This document shows, piece by piece, positions 20,285 through 31,155 of a stretch of DNA of 64,000 bases. The translations under genes were made by a program, and so were the position numbers. Each line of letters opens with the position of its first letter. Positions within the stretch are counted from its first letter, which is position 1. The notes under the pieces were generated by a model. It was not told where the DNA came from and did no database searches. It saw only the letters and a list, made by a program, of their open reading frames with translations. This DNA is from Cryptomeria japonica (lineage: Eukaryota; Streptophyta; Pinopsida; Cupressales; Cupressaceae): contig NC_081410.1 of the NCBI RefSeq assembly GCF_030272615.1, forward strand, positions 189,495,619 through 189,559,618, in the 5' to 3' direction.

Positions 20285-23200
20285 TTTTTGAAGAAGAGTC
20301 CTTCTATATATGTGGAAACATTGGTGCTCTTGCAAGGTATAAAATGTACCATTTTGCTGAACCTATCAACCACTACATACACACTATCAAATCCCCTTGG
20401 AGTTCTTGGTAAGCCTAACACAAAATCCATGCTTAAACATTTCCAAGGCTTCTGAGGTATGACCAAAGGTTGGTATAGACCTGCATTACTTGATGATCCT
20501 TTTTCTCTTTGGCAAATTGCACATTGTTCTACAAACCTTCTCACTTCTGATTGCAACTTGGGCCAATAGTAAAATCTACTAACTTGCTCCATAGTTTTAT
20601 CTATGCCAAAATAACCTCCTAGACCTCCTTGATGCTTATCTTGTATAATGTTTTGTCTCATATAACATTGGGGAATGCAAAGAAGGTGTCCTTTGAACAA
20701 AAAACCCTCTTGTATCATATATTCTGAATAAGAGACATGTGAGGTGTTAGAAAAATCAGTACAAACAACATATATCTCTGCAAAATCTTTATCATCCTTG
20801 TAGAGGTCTTTTAACTCAGTCAATCCCACACTTTGTAATTGTATCTCCTGCATAGTCATGACTCTCCTACTTAATGCATCAGCTACCTTATTTGCAGTGC
20901 CCTTTTTGTGCTTGATAGTGAAGGTATAGGATTGTAGGTATTCAACCCACTTTAGGTGTCTTTGATTCAACTTCTCTTGCCCATTGAGGAAACTAAGGGC
21001 ATGGTTGTTAGTGAAAACTGCAAACTCTTTGGGCAGCAAGTAATGATGCCACTTCTTCAATTCTTGCACCATGGCATACGACTCCAAATCATATGTGGAG
21101 TATCTTTTCTTAGATTCATTCAATTTCTCTGAGAAGAATGCTATAGGATGACCTTCTTGACTTAAAACTGCCCCTATTGCCCTTTGTCTTGCATCACTCT
21201 CTATTGTAAACAACTGACTGAAATCAGGAAATCTAAGGGTTGGCAACTCTGTCATCTTATCTTTGAAAAATTCAAATCCCTTATTGGCTTCCTCTGTCCA
21301 CTTAAAGTGACATTTAATCCCTCCTTTAATGGTGTTGAGTATAGGAGCACAAACATGGCTAAAGTTTCTCACAAACTTCCTATAAAAAGATGCCATTCCA
21401 TGAAAACTTCTAACATCACCTATGCCCCTAGGTATAGGCCAATTAATTATTGCTTCTACTTTACTTGGATCCATCTTTAAACAACCTTGTGAAATAACAA
21501 AACCAAGGTAAACTAACTCTGTTTTCAAGAACTCACATTTTTCAAGGTTGATTTTAAGTTGAGCCTCCTTCAACTTCTTCAAGTCCATCTCCACATGCTT
21601 AAGGTGTTCCTCCTTGGACCTGCTGAAGATCAAAATGTCATCAAGATACACAATAACAAATTTACCAATAAACTCAACTAAGACTTCAGTCACGAGCCTT
21701 TGAAAGGTACTAGGTGCATTGGTGAGACCAAAAGGCATCACCAACCACTCATATAGGCCTAGATTAGTTCTAAATGTTGTCTTCCATTCATCTCCAGGTC
21801 CGATTCTTATATGATGATAACTAGATTTCAAGTCCACCTTTGTGAAGTAGCTTGCTCCTCCTAGATTGTCCAATAGGTCCTCAATCCTTGGTATGGGAAA
21901 CCAGTACCTTATAGTGATCTTAATGATTGCTCTTGAGTCAGTGCACATCCTCCATTTACCTCCTATTTTAGGCACTAGCACAGTAGGAACATCACATGGA
22001 CTCAAACTCTTTTTAATAAACCCTTTGTCTAAGAGTTCTTGCACTTGTTTGGCAATCTCTTCATTTTGACTAGGTGTCATTTTATAAGCAACTTTGTTAG
22101 GCAAATTTGCCCCTAGTATCAAGTCTATTTGATGATTTACATCTCTCATTGGAGGCAAAGAATTAGGCATATCATCTCCTATAACTTCTTCATATTGCTT
22201 TAGTAGCCCTTGCACTTGTTGAGGCACTTCACTCATTTGATCTACCTTAACTTCATCTTTATGCTTTAACACTATAGCATGTCCCTGATGACCTTCTTGT
22301 TTTAACACCTTAAGGAACTCTTTACCTCTCATCAACATAACACTTGACCTTATTTGTTTTTCCTCCTTTGGATCAGGTAATGGATCCATTTGATACTTCT
22401 TTCCATTCTTGACAATGAGATAACTATTCTTTTCTCCATCATGATAGGCTTTCACATCATATTGCCATGGACAACCTAAAAGCAAATGACAAGCATCCAT
22501 AGGCAATATGTCACATAGAAGTTTGTCTTTGTATTCACCAATCTCAAAGTCCACCCATGCTTGTTCATCAACTAAGACATGTTGACCCCGGTTGAGCCAT
22601 GATACCTTATAGGGAGTGACATGAGTTAATCTTTTCAGTTTGAGCTTGTCCACCATTTCAACTGAGACAATATTCTTTATGGAACCTGAATCCACAATCA
22701 CCTTACAAATTTTCCCATGAGAGTTACAAGTGGTCCTAAATAAACTTTTCCTTTGTGGTGGCTCTTGAGCTTGGGGTATCTTTAGCATTGTTCTTCTCAT
22801 CATCAAGTTTTCTCCATCTGTCACTGGCCCTGCCTTATTGATTGGAGAAGTCAAAATTTGAGTATCCTCCTCTTGCACTAACTGAGTCCTTCTTTCACCC
22901 ATGTATGAGCTTGTTGAACTTGAGGCTTTTCCCGGGCACCTACTCAAGGTATGTCCAACTTGGTTACAGTGGTAACACCTATCGGTGAAGACTGTATTTC
23001 CTCTCCCTGAGCTTCCAAACCTGCCCCTAAAATTACTTCTCCCTCTAAAGGATCCTCTAAATGTTCCTCTTTGTGACTCCTCACTTCCTTCTTGGTTTTT
23101 ATTTTCTTCATTTCTTGAAGCATTCTGCCCTCTGCCAAAGGTTCCTCTACCTCTGAAATTCTTACCACCTCTATGATTTTGATTTTGTTCACTTCTCCTC

Positions 23201-23484
23201 TTGCTCTTTTCCTCTACCTTTAAGGCCAACTGAAAACACTTATGAACAGTGTCTGGTGTGATGATACTTATTTCATCTTGTATGTTTTGCCTAAGTCCAT
23301 TCATGTATCTTGCCAATTTCTCCACTTCATTGTCATGTTTCCTAGCCCTCAAACTAAGTTTGTGGAATTCCTCAGTGTATGCATTGACATCTAGTTCCCT
23401 CTGTTTCAAATTTTGTAGTCTCTTGTGGATTTGAAATTCATAACCCCCTGGTAGGAATTGAGCCTTATCTTCATACGCTCCCAT
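20278..23484 (-). pseudogene. pol: gag-pol: knuckle, protease, RT, RNase H and integrase N-part (1068 codons)
   Basis: This is the longest open frame of the window. Residues about 170-183 are a CCHC knuckle (CYHCNQVGHTLSRC). VDSGS at about 264-268 is the protease site. RT runs from about 480 to 700, with [16 protein letters not shown] and the catalytic [10 protein letters not shown] at about 611-620. RNase H follows (AIGAVLSQEGHPIAFFSEKL). The integrase zinc module reads HQGGLGGYFGIDKT with CAICQREKG, and the core reads MDFVLGLPRTPRGFDSVYVV. Odd points: the second zinc His reads Tyr (GGYFG), and RNase H has TNNHAL where TDHxAL is usual. The true gag start is upstream at 23987, in another frame. 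The frame ends early at 20278. Confidence 0.9.
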
Positions 23485-23987
23485 GAAGTTATCTTTTTCT
23501 TACCTTCTTTCACCCTTTCTTCTTGCATCATGTTCAACCAAACTAGGGTTGATCCCCTCAATCTGGACATGGCCACATTTACTCTTTTCTCCTCTGCTAC
23601 CTCCTTATAATCAAAATGATTATTTAATGCTTCTATCCAGTCTAACAACTCCTCTCCATTGAGATTTCCTCCATAGGTGGGTAACCCATCCAAATTATCC
23701 TTCGAGATGGATTTAACTGCATCCAAGAATAGCTTTTGGTCTTGAGGCATTGCTACTGCTATCTGGTCCTCCTCATTTTCCATTTCTTCATCTATCTCAT
23801 CTCCCCATTCTATCTTAACCTTCCCCTTCTCCTTCTTAGCATCTCGGGTTCCTTTACTTCCTTCCTGATCCTTCAATCCTTCTAGCATCTCTGCCACCAT
23901 CTGCCGGATGGCTTCTGGAGTCATTACCTTTGGAGGCATTGAACTTGCTTCTAATTCCTCATAGTCTAACATACACCAATGTTTCAA
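23406..23987 (-). pseudogene. gag: gag N-terminal part, chromovirus
   Basis: The minus strand starts MKHWCMLDYEELEASSMPPK directly after the PBS region. It has an acidic stretch (GDEIDEEMENEEDQIAVAMP) and the gag capsid pattern LPTYGGNLNGEELLDWIEAL, NHFDYKEV, VAMSRLRGSTLVWLNMMQ and SWERMKIRL. At about 23450 the expected continuation (AQFLPGGYEFQIHKRLQ) lies in a neighbouring frame, so a one-base indel splits gag. The first ATG may not be the real start; MPPKVMTPEAIRQ is another option. Confidence 0.85.
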
Positions 23988-23993
23988 AAGGGT

Positions 23994-24006
23994 GGCTCTG
24001 ATACCA
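23994..24006 (-). promoter_or_regulatory. Primer binding site, initiator tRNA-Met
   Basis: The minus strand reads TGGTATCAGAGCC three bases after the LTR end (CTCTACATCA). This complements the 3' end of plant initiator tRNA-Met and is the standard PBS of plant chromoviruses and many Copia elements. It fixes the LTR boundary at 24010. Confidence 0.9.
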
Positions 24007-24009
24007 TTT

Positions 24010-25621
24010 TGATGTAGAGAGTCGTGGAGCTGATCCTATTCACCTTCTTGGTTTCTTGTTTTACTCAACCCACTAGCTCCTCAATCCCATCCAATGGTAC
24101 TTGGTAGGGGTTTTTCTATTTAGACCTCCAATTTATAATCCACTTTTGCTTTCCTCCAAGGTATACCCTCCGATCTTTAACAACCAACTCTTCCTATTGA
24201 GGATTCCACCTCAATCGCTAACACACTCCCAAGGCTCCAACAACCTCTACAAAGGATCTTACTTCTCCAACCTGTTCTATGTTATAAACATGAGCTTACA
24301 TAGTGTCTTTGATGTCTTTTAGGGGTTTGAGAACCTTCAATCCCATCGCCAATTTTTCTCAACCTTACTTAGTCTCTACCGAGCTCCTAATAGGCCTAAT
24401 GCAATTAACCCTTCCATTGCAGTTTTAAGGGCTTAGTTTCAAAAATTACCAAACAAGACCACAAATAAATTATAGATTTGAATACCCTTTTTAGGGTTAC
24501 AAACAATATTGCAAATTTGCATCTGGGTTCACCGTACACATATGGGAACCAAAACTATCCTATTTTCAAGGGTTTAGGCCTACTCGGCTATCTTACAAAT
24601 TTGGTCTTAAAAAACTTCACCAGTCAAATCATCTACACAAATCAATTAAGGATAATTTTAGAAAATGAAAGGGGCTTTCCAACCATGTCTCAATTTTGGC
24701 TCCACCAATCCATATGTGCTCTTAAAATGCACATTTCTTGTTGTCCTAGTCTCACCAACTCCTAGCTGTGAGTCTAGGGCATCATTGCACAATCACCACA
24801 AAGGTTTGCAAAATCAAAAAATCTACTCTAAACATATTTTCAGACCCTAACCTATCATTCCACAAGATTACTACTGGTGTCATCAATGGATGCTCAGGTT
24901 AGAGCCATTTTCCCCTTAAAGCCTACTTTGCAAGGGTTTTACACCTAGTCACATAGAATGGATTAGATCTCTGCAACCAAACACAATCAGATCTGCTAAT
25001 CTACCTTTCTAGAAAGAATATTCAACAAACTCTCATTCCCTTCAAGTAGATTCTTCTGACAAGTCCGTACTGGACCGTACAATGCAACAAAAACCAAGAA
25101 AAACTGTCAAAACGGTATCAAACAAGATTTTCCTTAAAATTCAAAGCTTTCTTTTACATTCCAGATCTTCTAACCCATACAATGAAGTTGTTTTTGGCTT
25201 ATATGCCAATGATTAAATTGGTTGAACCAACTTTTCAATGCCAATCAACAAAAGTGCAACTTTTTACAAATGTTGCAAAATGTTGCTCATTAAATTTTAC
25301 ATCTTTTCATCGTGATAATGCGACTGTGCACTCAAGTGTATTCTAAGGCTCAAAAAGGCCTGCAATGCATTCTAGGAGACTTAAAAACAATATATTTCAC
25401 CCTATTACATAATGACCCTGTTCTAGAGTAGTGCACCTATGACCATCATCAACGTTACGACTTCTAGAATATCAACATCTTGAACATATCAAAGCTTGGA
25501 TAACTCAACCATGGCTCCATTGAGACCCAAATGGTTGGTCCATTATTACAACTTGAAAGATAACACAAAAACTTAGAACAAACCAAAATTGCTTGCTTGG
25601 AGTGATGTGTGCCCTGCATCA
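24010..25621 (-). repeat. 5' LTR of the nested chromovirus
   Basis: On the minus strand it starts TGATGCAGGGC at 25621 and ends CTACATCA at 24010. Its length is 1612 bp. It is homologous to 17745-19330. ORFs read across it are not genes. Confidence 0.9.
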
Positions 25622-26520
25622 TAAAGCTAGGTTCGTGAGTTGCAACTGCAACAACCCCATGTTTTGCAGGATCGCATTCAAGATGGGATTGATAGGTGGA
25701 GGAGGTGGAGGTGAACTAGATCTACCACCACCTACACTGGAACCTCTATAAGGACCAGTGCTACATGCTAGTGCTAACCGTAGACATCTGGGTTGCGATA
25801 GAGGCAAAGTTTGAGCCATTAGACATACCCATATAGCCCAAGGGGGTAGATAAAGAAAGGATAAGGGGTAGATAGTAGGATTAGGATCAACCATGTGTAC
25901 TGCTGAACCAAGCATGCTGACACTAAGATGAGGTCCACAGGTAGTGGAATGGCCATCCCGAGGAGGGACATCAACCAAAGGCACCTAATTCTTGACAATC
26001 ATAGATAATCCCCTCAATATCTCCATGCCTCTCATGTCTGAGATCAACATGTCTCTCAAAGTGTTGATGACATTTCCAACTTGGGGGAGGACATTCTTCT
26101 GATTTAGGAAACCCTCAAAGTCTCTTAGATTCTACTCAAGCATGTCAATTTGCTAAAAAGACAATAGTGAGAGCAGAGTCATGATCAATAGCAGGAGGTG
26201 AAGATGGATTGGAATTTCTTGGAGAATTACTTTGAGAGTTGGATTGCGAACCAGGTGGAGAGGGACCCCCTATCAAAATGGACTTAAGGGGACAAGAAGC
26301 AAAGATATCGTTTGGGTCAGCAAGTTATTCATTAAACATTGTGTTGGGTAAAGGAGGACTATAATGATCGAGAGGGAAACTCTGCCTGGATGACCTCTTG
26401 ACTATAGCTCCTATAGCAGTCTGGGTCATAAATCTCATAGACGAGTCTTTCGACACTGAGACTACGCTAGATAGATACAAAGATCTCATCCAAATTTTGA
26501 TATTCAAAAAAATGGAAAAG
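25622..26520 (-). pseudogene. gag: gag remnant, part 1 (N-terminal side) of the Gypsy relic
   Basis: The minus strand has a Pro-rich block (GGGRSSSPPPPPPINPILNA) followed by a Leu/Gln-rich helix, ILQNMGLLQLQLTNLAL, which runs straight to the chromovirus target site. A further piece at 26507-26325 has no recognisable domain. The same frame resumes at 17744, so these two parts were once one gag. Stops interrupt the region between. Confidence 0.65.
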
Positions 26521-26656
26521 GTAATACAAATGCTAGAACAATGATGCAGACTATGCTTTTACTGTCATTGTTTTGGTTTTTTTTTAATGTAGATTTTAGA
26601 TTTCTCTAGAGATTTATTTAAATAAAAAATGCACAATTTAAAAAGAAAGATCTTTC

Positions 26657-26672
26657 ACATCGGGTTCACCAA
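26657..26672 (-). promoter_or_regulatory. Candidate primer binding site of the Gypsy relic
   Basis: The minus strand reads TTGGTGAACCCGATGTG right after a TGTTACA LTR end. The TGGTG--CCC form is PBS-like, but I cannot match it with confidence to a named tRNA. Position supports it: LTR end, short spacer, PBS. Confidence 0.5.
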
Positions 26673-26674
26673 AA

Positions 26675-27770
26675 TGTAACAGAGGAAATTTTCTACCTCA
26701 AGGATGATGAATCCTAGAGAACAAATCCACCCTCCAATACCTCACTCGAACTGGCACTAAGGTGAGCCAGGGGATGAAAACAACTAAACTAAACTATCAG
26801 AATGCATAGAAGACTCCTAGACGACCTTGTTGAGCCTCTATCCAGAGGACGAGCATGTAGGCCTCAGACACCAGCACCACACGTTATTTTCATGTATGGA
26901 CGAGGTACATAAATCATACAGAAAACTCCAAATGCGATTATAATATGATAAAAGCACAAAAAATGATAAAGCTAAACTAATAGGAAAAGGATACATAATA
27001 ACTAAATTAAAGTAGAGCAAATGAGATACAAGGGACTCACAACTGGTCCATGATCAGAGCCTCCTAAAAAGTATCTACTCTCCATGAACGTCTACCTGTA
27101 CACAAATGGGAGATAAAATATTGGGGGTTGTGTTTCAGAGCCTTCCTAAGTCAGACCCTTGTTTTGGTGTTTCCACCTCCACGGACAACCCATATAAAAG
27201 CCACACGAAAAATAAATAATAAAGAAAATTGGAAAATAATGCAAGACAAAGAATGATAATACATAAAATAAAAGGAAAGAGAATAAGTAAACTCCCCTTC
27301 CATGATGCTTGTGAAGATAAAGTCATGAGCTATTCATGGAGCTATAATAATGGTGGTCTTCGTAATAGGAAATGTGAATGCAGTCCATAGAGATATCGCC
27401 AAGAGCTTCAACCTATAAAAGATGATCAATTTGCAAAAAGAATCCCTTGAAATGCCTTCAAATGTGATAGATAAAGGCCCTGGAAGGAAAACCAACATCG
27501 GTGAGCATATGTAGAGGCGTTACGATTCCTTCTAGGCATAGGCGTAACACTCAAACGACCACCTACAGACTATCATATTCGCGGGATGCTAGTGCACTGC
27601 GTAGATGTCTTTGTGTCGTGCCCTAGTCCTCAAAGTTGACAGGATGGTGAAGTTGGTGAAATACCTGGTTGGAGATAACTGGGTGATCCGAGTGGATAGA
27701 AGGACAAAGGTGGTGATGCTAGACTTCCTTTGGCATGGAGGAAGGTGCCATTTGTTGTGTTGAATCACAA
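26675..27770 (-). repeat. 5' LTR of the Gypsy relic (left edge firm, right edge estimated)
   Basis: The minus-strand end TGTTACA (plus TGTAACAGAGG at 26675) lies next to the PBS. The other end is placed at about 27770, where the minus strand would start TGTGATTCAACAC. I found no second copy of this LTR, so the outer edge is inferred from the TG...CA rule and the start of the Copia remnant at about 27790. Confidence 0.5.
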
Positions 27771-28279
27771 TGGGGGAGATTTTTTATATTACATTAAGCA
27801 TTCCTAAAAGCATTGTTTTATATTCCACAATAATGCTTATAGTAATGTATACGCATTATCATGTGTATGAGCCATGACACTCACATTTTAGCTCAAATCC
27901 AATTCATGCCATAATGTGTCCACATTATGACTCATATGTGTTTTGCAAAACACGCATGTATTTCACTTAAAATATTTATTTTCACCATTTTTGTCCTTAA
28001 ACTTGGTGTGATTACCTAAATTTTGGGGCTACTAAGTTCATTTTAGATATGGATATTTCAAGAGATAAAACTCTAGTTGTGATATAGTAAGTATGTTTAT
28101 TCTATGCTATAACATTTTATCCTAGTAGGCAATAGACCTATAAGTGTTTCTATTTTGTTGGGGTATAAGTTATTAAAATAGTGTTCATATTGACCTATGA
28201 AGATGTAAGATATATATTATGCTCCTAATTAGTGCAATCAATATTTTTATAAATGTTATAATTTGCATTAGGCCAAACA

Positions 28280-29070
<791 letters not shown>

Positions 29071-29080
29071 GCCTCTTGAA

Positions 29081-30220
29081 CCCTAGCAATTAGTTCATAG
29101 ATTTTTTGATATTCCATTTTCTCATAGAAAGTATATGAAAAAGTGGGAGAATTCCGAGATAGGTGTATAATACACCTTGCAATCCTAATGATGGATATAT
29201 TTATTATGTACTAATTATTTTTAATACGTCTTGGAAAAGGGCATCTCACCTTGTTTTGGTATTTATGCACACTGTGTAAGAAGTTGGAAGAGCATCTAAT
29301 GTTATAAAGATGTGTAATCATCTTTTGGTATTGTAAGATGTGGAAGAGATTTTATGATACATAACCACATATAAGTGGGAAGTTATATAGTGGACTTGAT
29401 TCATTAACCAACATATGATGTGTAATTATGACTAATCATAAGACATATTTGAATGGAGAAAATGAGCCAAAAAGAAGAACCCAATTGGTGAGTTAGTTAA
29501 CATTGTAGGGATTATATGTGTTTCGAAAAGTGAAAAATAATAAATATTGCATTCATATCTCAAGTATGTGATATAGGGTATCCAACTTGGGACAAGGGTG
29601 AGGTAGACATCAAGTAAAATCTACCCTAGTAATTAGTTCATACATTTTTTAACATTGAGCCCTAGCAATCGGTTCATAGATTATTGGATATTCTCTTTTG
29701 CTCCTATAAAGTATATGGCAAAGTGAGAAAATTTTGAGATGGTTGTTTCATACATCTTGCAATCCTAATGATGGCTTTATTTATTTTTTAATAATTATTT
29801 GTAAGACCTCTTGGAAATGGTTATGTCATTTTATTTTTGGTACTTATGCACTATGTGTAAGAAGTTATAAGATCATATAATTTTATACAAATGTGTAAAC
29901 ATCTTATGACATTGTAAGATGTGGAAGAGACCTTATGATGATTTTATTATGCATAAGAGCATATGTCAAACCTGGAAGTTATATAGTGGACTTGATTCAT
30001 CGACCAACAAATAATATGTAATTTTGGATAATCATAATACATATTTGAATGGATAAAAGGAGATGAAATGCGGAACCCAATTAGTGAATTATTTAACATC
30101 ATAGGGATTATATGAGTTGCGACATATGGAAAACCAATAAGTTTTGTGTTCATGCCTCAAGTGTGTGATATAGGGTATCCAACTTGGGATAAGGGCTGAG
30201 GTGGACATCAAGTATGATCT
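29081..30220 (+). repeat. Tandem duplication of the PPT/LTR segment, Copia copy 1
   Basis: Two blocks of about 565 bp (29081-29645 and 29646-30220) share, in order, the CCTAGCAAT start, a PPT-like purine tract (29138-29150 and 29719-29730), GAGATRG, TTGCAATCCTAATGATGG, TGTGTAAGAAGTT and TATAGGGTATCCAACTTGGGA. They differ at many sites, so the duplication is not recent. Confidence 0.75.
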
Positions 30221-30667
30221 ACCTATATGCACCCTTTTTGAAGTTTATATGTGTTGAGATACTTAATTTAGATATATAATTCCAATTATGTGTTGATCTA
30301 TATTGGTTTTTTCCCTTAGTGTCAACCCTCCTATTTTGAGGAGGGTTCACTAGGTCCATTCTTTAGAATATTGTGATTTTCCATGGATATTTATCCCTAA
30401 TCTAGAAAAAGGACATATAATAAAAATTTATAATTTTGTATGGGAATTGACCTTGATCCATTCCCCACTTAAGACAACCAGACTTTCTAGTTCATAGTAC
30501 AAATCTACTCCTTGATATTTTTACCCCATGGGTTGAGGATGGACTCTAGTGTGTCTCAACATTGGATTTTATTCTACTTTGGATATAAATATTGGATATT
30601 AAATGATATGGGTATTAGAGATGACTTCAATTCTTAGGCATTTACACATTTTTTAAATATAGAAAGA

Positions 30668-31155
30668 CGTTTTTTAGTAGTTTACAAAATTAAAGAATAG
30701 TCATAAATTTTATCGAGTTAGTTTCATTTATAAATACATGATGTGTTGTTCATGGATGAGAGAATGCTTTAATAATATCTATAAGTAGTTATGGTATTAT
30801 AAAACATTGATTTTGGTGATGGATTGAGTGTGATATGAAAATATTGATTCAAAAACATATAAAATTGGTAATATATTGCTAAAGAGGCAATATATTGTTT
30901 TGGATGTTCATCTGCCACTTGCCATAACCACTATTACATATTAGTATATAAGAACTCAACATAAAATCTCGAACATAGATAACTTGATTAAATTTTTGCA
31001 TGTATGTGTGTACAGAGATGTTGTTTAATAGTTTATAGGATTAAAAGATAGTCATAAAATCTACATGGATGGTTTCATTCATAAATATAGAATGAGTTGA
31101 ATGGATGAGAGATTGTAGTAGATGATAGTTATTTTGGTGATAGATAGCGTGTGGT
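30668..31155 (+). repeat. Imperfect tandem repeat, interrupted by the LARD-like element
   Basis: Sequence at 30670-30880 (TTTATAGT/TTTACAAAATTAAA, then ATAGTCATAAA, TAGTTTCATTTATAAATA and GATTTTGGTGATGGATTGAG) recurs at 31020-31155. It continues beyond 43309 (GGTTGATTTAAAAATATATACAATTG matching GATTCAAAAACATATAAAATTG at 30845). Period is about 350 bp. The LARD-like element inserted inside the second unit. Confidence 0.65.

Larger units (their letters stand above)
17745..25621 (-). mobile_element. Chromovirus (Ty3/Gypsy), nearly full length, nested in an older gag
   Basis: It has two LTRs of about 1.6 kb (17745-19330 and 24010-25621), a tRNA-iMet PBS, gag-pol with a CCHC knuckle, protease, RT, RNase H and integrase, a C-terminal chromodomain and a PPT, all on the minus strand. 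Flanks are GAAAG (17740-17744) and TAAAG (25622-25626), a 5-bp target duplication with one change. LTR-LTR differences and a 25-bp gap are plain by eye, so it is older than the element at 31-43 kb. A frameshift, stops and lost active-site residues show it is dead. Confidence 0.9.
13995..27770 (-). mobile_element. Gypsy relic (5' LTR, gag, protease), split by a nested chromovirus
   Basis: The minus-strand order is LTR (about 27770-26675), PBS-like site, gag part 1 (26520-25622), inserted chromovirus (25621-17745), gag part 2 (17744-16690) and protease (16614-16180). A non-coding tail runs to about 13995. The gag frame meets across the insertion with only the duplicated CTTT(A/C) between, which confirms the nesting. 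I find no RT, RNase H or integrase, and no 3' LTR at the low-coordinate end. The copy is therefore either truncated at about 13995 or belonged to a shortened family. Confidence 0.7.

Noticed and set aside
22944-23192. 82-codon minus-strand ORF in another frame of gag
   Set aside because: It is a shadow frame of the Gly/Arg-rich and knuckle region of the 1068-codon frame.
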